From contig CAYZXU010000004.1 in NCBI GenBank assembly GCA_964482535.1, positions 1-43,947 of the forward strand: a DNA stretch of 43,947 bases, written 5' to 3'. Of this stretch, positions 32,826 through 41,097 are shown in pieces. The number at the start of each line of letters is the position of its first letter. Position 1 is the first letter of the stretch. The position numbers were made by a program, and so were the translations under genes. The stretch is from CAYZXU01 sp964482535. GTDB lineage: Bacteria > Desulfobacterota > Desulfobacteria > Desulfobacterales > BuS5. The notes under the pieces were generated by a model. That model did not search any database. It was not told where the DNA came from and was given only the letters and a program-made list of their open reading frames with translations.

Positions 32826-33487
32826 ACTTAATTGAACTTTCCGATTATACGGTTGTCCCGGAAGGCAGCGGAAACGGCATTAAAGAATGTAACTTTTCAA
32901 TTTCACGGGGTGAAGTCTGTTGCATATCAACAGACAATCCTGATGATGCCAGGCTATTTCTCAAAGCGCTGGCCACACTAGTTCATCCTTTACAAGGGAT
33001 TTATCGTTATAATAATAAACAGATTGATTTTTCAGACAAATATAACCTCCTTGCATACAAAAAGAAAATAGGTTATGTGGGAAATGATTCTGCAATGGTA
33101 AGCAACAGGACAGTAAGGGAAAACCTGTTGCTTATGAGGAATTATTTTGAGGATTCCATGTCCATTGAACTTGATGAAAATGCAATGCAATTATGCGAAG
33201 CCTTTAATATTCTTGGCAGGCTTGATTCACGTCCTGGCATGTTGGATCATCTTGAACTCAAAGTTGCTATTACAATTCGCGAGCTGACCAAATCACCTGA
33301 TATCCTTATAATGGAACATCCCGAAGAGCTCATGGTTAAAGGGCATTCTGCTTTTTTAGACTATATTAAAAAAAAATTTTCGGCGGGGTTACCGGCAGTT
33401 TTTATTTCCAATGACCGGAATATTAAAGAAAATATTTCCAATAAAAAAATTCTTATAAAAAATGGTAGGTTATCAACGGAAGAGTAG
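32822..33487 (+). CDS. Degenerate MlaF-like ABC ATPase (pseudo-ATPase)
   Basis: A 221-residue protein with the outline of an ABC ATPase: FSISRGEV before the P-loop, KKKIGYVGNDSAMVSNRTVRENLLL at the Q-loop, and PDILIMEHPEEL at Walker B. The catalytic motifs are lost. The Walker A position (36-44) reads STDNPDDAR with no GK[ST]. The Q-loop Gln is Asn88. The LSGGQ position reads LDHLE (141-145). Walker B ends in MEHP (164-167), with no Asp-Glu, and the switch His is Asn197. The frame is intact and overlaps the permease by 4 nt, so it is expressed, not a pseudogene. It may be a structural subunit paired with another ATPase. Confidence 0.82.
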   Translation: MNLIELSDYTVVPEGSGNGIKECNFSISRGEVCCISTDNPDDARLFLKALATLVHPLQGIYRYNNKQIDFSDKYNLLAYKKKIGYVGNDSAMVSNRTVRENLLLMRNYFEDSMSIELDENAMQLCEAFNILGRLDSRPGMLDHLELKVAITIRELTKSPDILIMEHPEELMVKGHSAFLDYIKKKFSAGLPAVFISNDRNIKENISNKKILIKNGRLSTEE

Positions 33488-33513
33488 CTGTTTTTTAAAA
33501 ATTTTTTAATACC

Positions 33514-34554
33514 ATGGATCTTGAATTTAACAGAAAAGAAAAAGTTGTAGGTATATTTATTATAGCTGTGGCGGTTCTCCTCTTTAGCACTATAATTATA
33601 ATCGGCAGGGGTAAGGACTGGTTTAAAAAATATAATATATACTATACGACATTTGCTGAAAGCTACAACCTCCAGCCAAATGCATCCGTCAAGCTGCATA
33701 ATGCTGAAATAGGCAAGGTTAAAAAAATCACGCTTGTGGAAGACAAGGTGAAGGTTAAGCTGGCTGTGTTAACTGAATATGCTTACAGAATCAGAAAAGG
33801 GACAAAGACAATCGTTACCAGCCCCACCTTCATAGGGTCAGAATATGTTTCCATAATCCCTGGAAATTCCAGGCTTCCCATGATTGAAAAGGAAGGTGAA
33901 ATACCATCTGAAGAAAAAAAATCCCTTTCAGATTTTTTAGATGAGCTTGAAATTAAAAAGATAGGAGCTGAGATTGTTAATGCCGTACAGGTTCTGACTG
34001 AAACAGTTCAAATTTTAAGAGACCCTGATGGTCCCTTATTCACTGCTCTTAAAAGTCTTAATAATTTACTTGTCAGTGCCGAGAGTATTACAGAAGACTT
34101 ACAGGCCGGTAAAGGAACAATAGGAGATATATTAAAATCAACAGAACTGCTGGACAAAATCATGGATAGTATTGATAAAACAGGAGTTATTATTGATGAT
34201 ATTGCCATGGCTTCAGCCAAAGCACCGGAAACAGTTGATATGGCTATGGAAAGCCTTGCAATAACACATAATATCGGAAATAGTCTGTTTGAAAGTACCA
34301 AAAAATTTAAAGGTGCTCTTAATGATGTTGAAGAGAGCCTTGCAGCCCTCAAAGCCATGTTGAAAAATTTTGAAGAGGGCAGCAGGAATGTGCCGGATAT
34401 TACCAGGAGTACAAAAAATGGAATACATAAAATCATTGAAGGGGTTGATGATATAAACAGGGTTGTAAAGTCTATGCAAAAAAGCATACTGATTCGTTCA
34501 AATCTGCCTGAAGAGCCTGAGGGAAAAAATATGGATGCAGGATTGAGAAATTAA
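33514..34554 (+). CDS. MlaD/MCE family substrate-binding protein
   Basis: A 346-residue MCE protein. An N-terminal membrane anchor (about residues 11-27) is followed by one MCE domain (residues 38-120, ESYNLQPNASVKLHNAEIGKVKKI and PTFIGSEYVSIIPG). A long helical, possibly coiled-coil C-terminal region (about 150-330) follows. This fits proteins that form hexameric rings or tubes carrying lipids through the periplasm. It follows the ATPase-like gene by 26 nt and precedes a lipoprotein gene, the usual order of an Mla-like set. Its substrate is not visible from sequence. Confidence 0.9.
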   Translation: MDLEFNRKEKVVGIFIIAVAVLLFSTIIIIGRGKDWFKKYNIYYTTFAESYNLQPNASVKLHNAEIGKVKKITLVEDKVKVKLAVLTEYAYRIRKGTKTIVTSPTFIGSEYVSIIPGNSRLPMIEKEGEIPSEEKKSLSDFLDELEIKKIGAEIVNAVQVLTETVQILRDPDGPLFTALKSLNNLLVSAESITEDLQAGKGTIGDILKSTELLDKIMDSIDKTGVIIDDIAMASAKAPETVDMAMESLAITHNIGNSLFESTKKFKGALNDVEESLAALKAMLKNFEEGSRNVPDITRSTKNGIHKIIEGVDDINRVVKSMQKSILIRSNLPEEPEGKNMDAGLRN

Positions 34555-34565
34555 TTTTTTAAAAA

Positions 34566-35219
34566 ATGTTACTTGCCAATTTAACAAAAAAATATTTTTT
34601 TATCTTTTCAGTTGCAGCATTTTTTCTGATTATGCCCGGCTGCATGATAGCGAACAAAACCAGCAATTTTTTTTATAATAAAATTAAAAAAGATGGTGTA
34701 AGCAGCACTGTAATATTAAATCTTTCAGGCAGACATGGGATTTTATTAAAAAAGAATATCATAAGAGAACTTGAGCCGAACAAACGTATTATAATAGTTG
34801 ATATAGCCCAAAATAAAAAGAAGGCGGATTTTATAGTTTGCGGAAGTGTACAGGTTCGGATAAAGGATAAGCCATGCACCGGTCGGATGAGAGTAGAAAA
34901 AAGTACTGGCCAGTATAAAAAAACAAGGAATGCATCCGGTGTCTGGCAAGACAGGGAAATCAAGCGCATTGAGATTATACAGGTCCAAAATATAAACAGA
35001 AGTGCATCCTTTACATTTGATTTTTATATTTATGATATAGAAAAAGACAAGATTATTGCAGGGCAAAAAATTATTGAAAAGTACAACAAAAAATTTGGTA
35101 ATAATAGCAGGAGCGGCGTTAAAAATACCAGTCTGCCCCAGCGAACTCTAACAATCAACAGCATGGCTGAAAATGTTGCTGTAAAGTTTGCCAAAATATT
35201 GAAAGAAATAATTTATTAA
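34566..35219 (+). CDS. Putative lipoprotein of the Mla-like operon
   Basis: A 217-residue predicted lipoprotein. A basic start (LTKKY), a hydrophobic core and the lipobox IMPGC give Cys26 as the lipidated residue. The mature part is basic and beta-rich and lacks cysteine clusters or known enzymatic motifs. It may be the ABC-type auxiliary lipoprotein that often completes MCE operons in place of MlaC or MlaA, but I cannot match the family with certainty. It is 11 nt after the MCE gene and 21 nt before the LsrF-like gene. Confidence 0.7.
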   Translation: MLLANLTKKYFFIFSVAAFFLIMPGCMIANKTSNFFYNKIKKDGVSSTVILNLSGRHGILLKKNIIRELEPNKRIIIVDIAQNKKKADFIVCGSVQVRIKDKPCTGRMRVEKSTGQYKKTRNASGVWQDREIKRIEIIQVQNINRSASFTFDFYIYDIEKDKIIAGQKIIEKYNKKFGNNSRSGVKNTSLPQRTLTINSMAENVAVKFAKILKEIIY

Positions 35220-35240
35220 AGAATATTAGGAGGTTATGCT

Positions 35241-36032
35241 ATGGATTGGGGGATGGAAAATCGTTTATCAAGGCTTATTAAATCTGATGGACACTGCATA
35301 TTTTTGCCAATAGATCATGGTTATTTTCAGGGTCCTACGTCAAAACTGGAAAAACCAGGTGATACTATTCGACCTCTGGTTCCATTTGCAGACGGTCTGT
35401 TTGTTACGCGCGGGGTCCTTCGGTCCTGTGTTGATCCGGCAAATAGCCCTCCAGTTATATTGAGGGTATCGGGGGGCTCCAGTATAATCGGAAAAGATCT
35501 TGCCCATGAAGCATTAACTACATCAATCCAGGAGGCCATAAGACTGAATGTGGCTGCTGTTGGAATGTCTATCTTTGTAGGCAGTGATTACGAGTATGAT
35601 TCCCTGGTAAATCTTGGCAAGCTTGTAAATGAATGTGAAAACTACGGAATACCTGTTATGGCTGTAACCGCAGTTGGAAAAGAACTGGAAAAAAGAGACG
35701 CAAGGTATCTTGGGCTGTGCTGCAGAATCGCTGCTGAATTCGGGGCAAAGGTCGTAAAGACTTACTGGTGTAAAGATTTTGAAAAAGTGGTTAATGGATG
35801 TCCTGTTCCGGTAGTAATGGCAGGCGGTCCAAAGTGTGAAACCGAACTGGAAGTGTTTGAGTTCGTCCATGACGGCATGCAAAGAGGAGCAATAGGATTA
35901 AACCTGGGCAGAAATGTCTGGCAGCATGAGTATCCTCTTCCAATGATCAAGGCTCTTCGGGCAATTATACACGAAAAGGCTTCGATTGAGGATGCAAGAG
36001 AGATATTTGAACAAACAAAAAAAGAGTTATAA
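35241..36032 (+). CDS. LsrF-like class I aldolase/thiolase (DeoC/FbaB fold)
   Basis: A 263-residue class I aldolase-fold enzyme most like LsrF, the autoinducer-2 thiolase. The match starts at LsrF residue ~32 (DWGMENRLS) and includes IDHGYFQGPTSKLE, TRGVLRS, VGSDYEYDS, the Schiff-base lysine Lys173 in VVKTYW, and VPVVMAGGPK. The N-terminal 30 residues of LsrF are absent, so the protein is a trimmed version. AGGAGG lies 6 nt before the ATG. No lsrK or lsr transport genes are present, so it may use another sugar phosphate. It pairs with the aldolase/dehydrogenase fusion 15 nt downstream, which suggests a joint sugar pathway. Confidence 0.82.
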   Translation: MDWGMENRLSRLIKSDGHCIFLPIDHGYFQGPTSKLEKPGDTIRPLVPFADGLFVTRGVLRSCVDPANSPPVILRVSGGSSIIGKDLAHEALTTSIQEAIRLNVAAVGMSIFVGSDYEYDSLVNLGKLVNECENYGIPVMAVTAVGKELEKRDARYLGLCCRIAAEFGAKVVKTYWCKDFEKVVNGCPVPVVMAGGPKCETELEVFEFVHDGMQRGAIGLNLGRNVWQHEYPLPMIKALRAIIHEKASIEDAREIFEQTKKEL

Positions 36033-36047
36033 TAGATAGAGTTTATT

Positions 36048-38150
36048 ATGAAAAATTTTTATAATGACCAGGAAGCTGCCGCTTTTATTCAAAAATATCC
36101 TGACTTGCCTGAAGAGTTGTCCCTGAGGATATATACATCACGTCTTACAGGTAAAGACCGGAATCTTGTTTTACACGGCGGGGGGAATACCTCTGTAAAA
36201 TTAAAACATAAAGATATTTTTGGTAAAGAAAATAATGTGCTTTATGTTAAGGGAAGCGGCTCAGACCTTTTGACCATAGAGCCGGAAGAGTTTGTCGGCC
36301 TTAATATTGATCCTTTAAAAGAGCTTGTTAAATTCAACGAACTTTCTGATAAGGATATGGAAAACCAGCTTCAGCGCAGCAGGATAGACTGCCGCGGCCC
36401 GGCTCCTTCTGTTGAAGCGCTTGTTCACCTGTTTCTTCCCCATAAATTCATAGATCATACCCATGCTGACTCTATTCTTTCTCTAACCAATCTGGAAAAC
36501 GGCATGGATGTGATAAAAAGGGCGCTTGGGAATAAAACGGCTGTAATTCCATATATAATGTCAGGTTTCCCACTTGCAAAAGCTGTGTTTAAAGAGTTTG
36601 AAAAAAAACCGGATATTGAAGCAATTGTGGTTCAGAATCATGGGATATTCACCTTTGCTGAATCTGCCCACGAATCATATGAGCTAATGACAGATTATGT
36701 CAGCCTTGCCAAAAAATATATCAGAAAACATGCCAAAAGAAATGTTTTAGATCTGACACCCATTGAAATTAATGAAAATAATGAATTTGATATCAGCACT
36801 TTTGCCCAGGCCATACGGGGAACATGCGCCCACATAACTGATGATGGATTTTTCAGGCGGTATTACGTTGAAACCCGAACATCTCCGGAGCTGATCAATA
36901 TATCTGTTTCAAAAGAGGCAGCAGAATTTTGCATGTCCGGTGTTTTAACCCCTGATCATGTTATAAGGACAAAAAACCGTATATTATACTTAGCGTCCAT
37001 GCCTGAAAGTCTTGATGAACTGAAAAATATTGTGGCAAAAAAAGTGGATGAATTTAAACAAGACTACCATTATTATTTTAAAAAGCAGACTGAAAAAACA
37101 AAGGGGGACTTTGTTTCGCTTGATACCTGTCCCCGCATTTTTTTAATTGCAAACATGGGCATTGTTGCACTTGGTTCCACCATAAAGGATGCTGTCGTCA
37201 ACGCCGACATAGCCGAGCATACTCTACTGGCAAAGTTTAATTCCTGGACTGTGGGCGAGTATGCTCGGATTTCCGATTCCCATATTTTTGACATGGAATA
37301 CTGGGCATTTCAACAGCGAAAAGTTACAAAAAAAAATCATGCCACTTTACATGGTCAGGTTGCGCTTGTTACAGGCGCAGGTGGAGCCATAGGACTTGGC
37401 ATCGCGAAACAGCTTCTTGCAGCAGGCGCAGTGGTGGTGTTATCTGATATTGATCAAGATCGTCTAAGGAAAGTAAAGGAAATTTTATCGGAAAGATTTA
37501 ACAAAACAGATATAGAGACACTGCCCTTTGACGTTACGGACTTTCATGAGGTTGGAAAAGCTTTTAACGAGATATGCCGCAGGTTCGGAGGCATTGACCT
37601 TGTGGTTCCAAACGCAGGCATAGCCCATGTAGCCAGGATTGAAGATTTAGAGACTGAAAAATTTGATCAGGTCAATGCTGTTAATCTTAAGGGAACTTTT
37701 AATGTCATTAAGGCTTCCATACCTGTTTTCAGGCTTCAGGGTTCAGGAGGTAATATAGTCTTAATAAGTTCGAAAAATGTATTTGACCCAGGCGCTGCAT
37801 TTGGAGCTTACAGCGCTTCAAAAGCAGGAGCTCATCAAATAGCCAAGATAGCAGCCCTTGAGCTTGCCGAATTAGGAGTCAGGGTAAATATGATCAACCC
37901 TGATGCAGTATTTGGCGAAGGAGATATAACATCCAAGCTGTGGGATCTTATCGGACCCGACAGGATGAAATCAAGAGGGCTGGATTCTGAAGGCTTGAAA
38001 GAGTACTACAGGCAGAGGAATCTTTTAAAAACCAGGGTGTCTGCTGAACATGTGGGGAATGCGGTTGTTTTTTTTGCCGGCAACAAAACACCAACAACAG
38101 GAGCTTCTTTGCCTGTTGATGGTGGTATATCAGGGGCTTTTCCCCGGTAA
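36048..38150 (+). CDS. Bifunctional class II aldolase / short-chain dehydrogenase
   Basis: A 700-residue fusion. Residues about 10-410 form a class II (AraD/FucA-type) aldolase with zinc-site histidines in DHTHADS (136-142) and QNHGIF. Residues about 430-700 form a short-chain dehydrogenase with NAD-binding VTGAGGAIGLG, NAGIAHV, the catalytic Tyr/Lys in YSASKAGAH and terminal PVDGGISGAFPR. The fusion resembles bifunctional rhamnulose-1-phosphate aldolase/lactaldehyde dehydrogenases. It could split a deoxy-sugar phosphate to DHAP and an aldehyde and then oxidise or reduce the aldehyde. No rhamnose isomerase or kinase is nearby, so the substrate is open. Confidence 0.9.
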   Translation: MKNFYNDQEAAAFIQKYPDLPEELSLRIYTSRLTGKDRNLVLHGGGNTSVKLKHKDIFGKENNVLYVKGSGSDLLTIEPEEFVGLNIDPLKELVKFNELSDKDMENQLQRSRIDCRGPAPSVEALVHLFLPHKFIDHTHADSILSLTNLENGMDVIKRALGNKTAVIPYIMSGFPLAKAVFKEFEKKPDIEAIVVQNHGIFTFAESAHESYELMTDYVSLAKKYIRKHAKRNVLDLTPIEINENNEFDISTFAQAIRGTCAHITDDGFFRRYYVETRTSPELINISVSKEAAEFCMSGVLTPDHVIRTKNRILYLASMPESLDELKNIVAKKVDEFKQDYHYYFKKQTEKTKGDFVSLDTCPRIFLIANMGIVALGSTIKDAVVNADIAEHTLLAKFNSWTVGEYARISDSHIFDMEYWAFQQRKVTKKNHATLHGQVALVTGAGGAIGLGIAKQLLAAGAVVVLSDIDQDRLRKVKEILSERFNKTDIETLPFDVTDFHEVGKAFNEICRRFGGIDLVVPNAGIAHVARIEDLETEKFDQVNAVNLKGTFNVIKASIPVFRLQGSGGNIVLISSKNVFDPGAAFGAYSASKAGAHQIAKIAALELAELGVRVNMINPDAVFGEGDITSKLWDLIGPDRMKSRGLDSEGLKEYYRQRNLLKTRVSAEHVGNAVVFFAGNKTPTTGASLPVDGGISGAFPR

Positions 38151-38240
38151 GACTTACAATAAACAGGTAAGACTTTTGTGAAAACGCCCCTTTAGTACAA
38201 TTTTAAAAAGTCAGGTTTACATAAAAAACCATTGAATCTT

Positions 38241-38711
38241 TTAATTTTTAGCAAATTCAAAAATATTGCCGCAGACCTTCCATTTATCATCCTCTTTTAC
38301 CACTTTAATTATTTTGTCGATTTTAAAGGATTCTCCAGTGAACAAAGAGCGTATAAAAGGCTTTCGTTCACAGGTTAAATGGATTTCGGCATTACTGTCA
38401 TCTTTTGATATCGTGTGTGTTTTAATATGAGTAAGACAATTTTTCATATAACTCATGCGAAAACCGCGGTCTTTTGCTTCCTGAGCAACTTTGTCTATAT
38501 ATTGCCCTACAAAATTGTTATCTTCAGAGGACAAAAGCTCATGGCAAAGCCTGTTTGCCATTGAATCGTCCAATTTGTAATAGGCTTTATAAAATTCAAC
38601 AACCGCCTTGTTTGGAGTGTCTTGGGATTCAACATGACTGAGTGCCAGTTGTAATAAACAGCCAAGCATTATGGTAGCAATTATTGCTATCCCCTGACCG
38701 GATTGAGACAT
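38241..38711 (-). CDS. Hypothetical membrane-anchored protein (156 aa)
   Basis: I do not recognise the family with confidence. The N-terminus has one membrane segment (about residues 8-25) which could be an uncleaved anchor or signal. The rest is a mixed alpha/beta domain resembling an NTF2-like or DUF4878-like fold (VVEFYKAYYKLDDS, WKVCGNIFEF). Two or three cysteines could form disulfides in the periplasm. The upstream region has TAAAGGAGGA before the ATG, a strong ribosome site. It is convergent with the aldolase/dehydrogenase gene and shows no strong operon partner. Confidence 0.7.
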   Translation of the reverse strand: MSQSGQGIAIIATIMLGCLLQLALSHVESQDTPNKAVVEFYKAYYKLDDSMANRLCHELLSSEDNNFVGQYIDKVAQEAKDRGFRMSYMKNCLTHIKTHTISKDDSNAEIHLTCERKPFIRSLFTGESFKIDKIIKVVKEDDKWKVCGNIFEFAKN

Positions 38712-38900
38712 GTAGTATATCCTCCTTTAACGAGATCTTTAAAAAAAACTTTCTCATTTAACATTTTTCTAAAGCTCTCTTGATAAATAAATTAAAACAA
38801 AAAACTTAATCTTATAGGTACCATGAAAGTTTAATTTGTACAAGACCTGTTTTATATGAAAATGATGAATTAAGGAAGCCTGCTGATTTATAAGATAGCA
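38712..38900. other. AT-rich gap between two minus-strand genes
   Basis: About 190 nt with no credible gene. It probably contains the 3' end of the LysM/TPR operon and the promoter of the 156-residue gene. I could not find a strong hairpin terminator or a convincing -35/-10 pair. Confidence 0.4.
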
Positions 38901-40088
38901 TTATTTTACTTTCTGTAATTTTTCAAGCAGAGCCTGAGCTTTTTGAATGTTTTTCTTCGCTTCTTTATGGACAGGATTAAGATTCAGCGTCTTTTCCCAT
39001 TCTGATATCGCTTTGTTCAACTTTTCATTAACAAAATATTTTACTCCGCGTTTGTAATGGCTTTCAGCCTGTTCGTTAAGTAGTTTCCGAATATTTATAA
39101 TAATTTTTTTTACATCTTTATAATCAGGGTTTACCTTGTAAAACATTTTAATTGCTTTAAAATATTTTTTTTGACTGCACAGTTTTATACCCTTTGCGTA
39201 ACATACCTCATCCGAGAACTTTTCTGCTTCCTGAATCTGTTTTTTAATAATCTCTTTTATAATATGTATACGATTTTTTACATCTTTATATTCCGGATTA
39301 AGATTGTGGAACATCTTTAATGAATTAAAATATTTTTTTTGCTGAAAAAAGTTTTCTCCTGACTGATAATAAGAAATATCTGCAAGTTTGGCAGCCTCCC
39401 TGTTTTCAGGGTCATTCTTTAAAATATTAACCAGAATAATTAAAGCGCTGTCATAATCTTTCCTGTCAATAAGGGCATTTGCCACAATGAGCTCTTTTTC
39501 ATCAGCGCGTAACGGTTTTTTAATTTTTTTTGGAATAACTGGCAGATTAAGAATTGTCCCAGGTTTTAATTCTGTTTGAGCATTAACTTTATTAAAATAC
39601 AAAATTAAAAACCCCTTTTCATTGTCATTATAAATCTTTTTGGCAATACTTTTAAAGGTATCCTCTTTTTTGACCTTGTATTTAATAAAATTACTGCTGT
39701 ATTTGTTTTTTTTCAAATATTCAAGAGCATCATAATTTTCAGGATTATATCTCAAAGCAGTCAGAAATTCTCTTTGGGCGGCTCCACAGGATTTTTTTTC
39801 ATAATAAAGTATACCCTTTTTTAAATGGCTTTCAGATTTATGGATAATAGTTTGTTTTAAACTCGCAATTTTTTCTGTAATTTTTCTATTTTCAGGATTA
39901 AGTTCAGCAGCTATGTTAAAATAAAAAAGTGCTATATGTAATTCGTCTTTATTATGGTATTCTACAGCTATCTCATAAAAATGATGATGTTTTTGTGGAG
40001 TTACATCAGAGGGAATATTGATAAGACCGCTGCATCCTGAAAAAAACACAGCAGAAACCAGTATTAATTTTAACGCAATTTTATTCAT
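38901..40088 (-). CDS. TPR and LysM-like lipoprotein
   Basis: A 395-residue predicted lipoprotein. The signal ends in FFSGC with Cys19 lipidated. TPR-like helical repeats flank a LysM-type segment at about 135-182 (YKVKKEDTFKSIAKKIYNDN, then LKPGTILNLPVI), which should bind peptidoglycan or another GlcNAc polymer. The repeats in the second half (SGENFFQQKKYFNSLKMFHN and KGIKLCSQKKYFKAIKMFYK) are near copies of each other. It begins immediately after the deacetylase-like stop, with no gap, and is the last of three genes in the operon. I infer an envelope scaffold that holds a complex at the cell wall. Confidence 0.83.
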   Translation of the reverse strand: MNKIALKLILVSAVFFSGCSGLINIPSDVTPQKHHHFYEIAVEYHNKDELHIALFYFNIAAELNPENRKITEKIASLKQTIIHKSESHLKKGILYYEKKSCGAAQREFLTALRYNPENYDALEYLKKNKYSSNFIKYKVKKEDTFKSIAKKIYNDNEKGFLILYFNKVNAQTELKPGTILNLPVIPKKIKKPLRADEKELIVANALIDRKDYDSALIILVNILKNDPENREAAKLADISYYQSGENFFQQKKYFNSLKMFHNLNPEYKDVKNRIHIIKEIIKKQIQEAEKFSDEVCYAKGIKLCSQKKYFKAIKMFYKVNPDYKDVKKIIINIRKLLNEQAESHYKRGVKYFVNEKLNKAISEWEKTLNLNPVHKEAKKNIQKAQALLEKLQKVK

Positions 40089-41096
40089 TCAATATCCTTT
40101 TTTAAATATATAAAGATTTTTTTTAAAATTTTCCAGATCATAATCCCCATAAATTACACAGCGATTAATATTATATATATCCACAAAAAAAGGATTTTCT
40201 CCACGATTTGTTGTAAACCCTGCTCTATACCCGTGCTTTTTCAACATGGCAACAACAAGATGGTTTGTTTTACCATAAGGATAAGCAATATATCTGCATT
40301 CTTTGTTTAATTTTTTTTTAATTAATTTTTTTGAATCCACAAGTTCCCTTTCCAGGGCATTAAAATATTGAAAAAAAGATTCATCTTTTTTTTCTTTTGT
40401 AAGGTTTCTGTGCGTTAAAGTCTGGCACTGAATGTCAAAACCCTCTTTTTCAAGAAATCTGATCTGTTCCCATGACAAAGCCTTTTTGCCGCCTGTAAAA
40501 CCGGTATAAATAAAAACAGTGGCAGGGAATTCGTATTTTTTTAATATTGGATAAGCTATATCAATAACAGAACTCCATCCCTCATCAATTGTAATGGCTA
40601 CTGATTTTTCAGGTATCTGTATTTTAAAATCAAAAAAATATATCAGTTGATCAAGGGTAATAACTTTATAGCCGTTTTCTTTAAGAAACCTCATCTGTGC
40701 TTCAAAACCCGCTTGGCTTATAATGGATTTATTATTACCGGCAACGCCGAATCTTTGATATGCAAGTACAGGAACAGTTTGATATCCCATGGGATAGAGA
40801 CCGCCTAATCTAAAGGGTCGCAAAGGGATCACTATCTCTTTGTCCGTTGTTGGATTTTCAATATTGTTAAATTCAGCAATCATCCATGCTTTAGAAGAAT
40901 CATTATAGTATTTTTTGGCAATAGATTTTAAACTGTCATTTTTTTCAGGTTTAACAATAATAAAATTATTATATATGCGTGGATTTTGACTATATGTTTG
41001 TGCCTTTTTATTAATAGAGCATGAGGATAAAATAATAGAAAAAAATAAACACAGCCCTGCAATAAAAATATCCCTACCAGTATTCAATTGAAACAT
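40089..41096 (-). CDS. LysM / polysaccharide-deacetylase-like lipoprotein
   Basis: A 335-residue lipoprotein (LSSC, Cys26) with a LysM-like segment (about 46-93) and a NodB-type polysaccharide deacetylase domain (about 108-310). Motif 1 reads TIDEGW (169-174) rather than TFDDG. Motif 2 reads CQTLTH (224-229), where the usual first metal-binding His of SHTxxH is Gln225. The substrate-binding segment AYPYG (271-275) is kept, and the VLxYH motif reads VLAYQ. With two His to Gln changes and an Asp to Glu change, classical metal-dependent deacetylation looks impaired. It starts 2 nt after the cyclase stop. Confidence 0.83.
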   Translation of the reverse strand: MFQLNTGRDIFIAGLCLFFSIILSSCSINKKAQTYSQNPRIYNNFIIVKPEKNDSLKSIAKKYYNDSSKAWMIAEFNNIENPTTDKEIVIPLRPFRLGGLYPMGYQTVPVLAYQRFGVAGNNKSIISQAGFEAQMRFLKENGYKVITLDQLIYFFDFKIQIPEKSVAITIDEGWSSVIDIAYPILKKYEFPATVFIYTGFTGGKKALSWEQIRFLEKEGFDIQCQTLTHRNLTKEKKDESFFQYFNALERELVDSKKLIKKKLNKECRYIAYPYGKTNHLVVAMLKKHGYRAGFTTNRGENPFFVDIYNINRCVIYGDYDLENFKKNLYIFKKGY

Positions 41097-41097
41097 T

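Noticed and set aside
38151..38180. Repeated GGTAAGACTT after the aldolase/dehydrogenase gene
   Set aside because: Only two 10-bp copies with no partner structure; not evidence of an attachment site or insertion.
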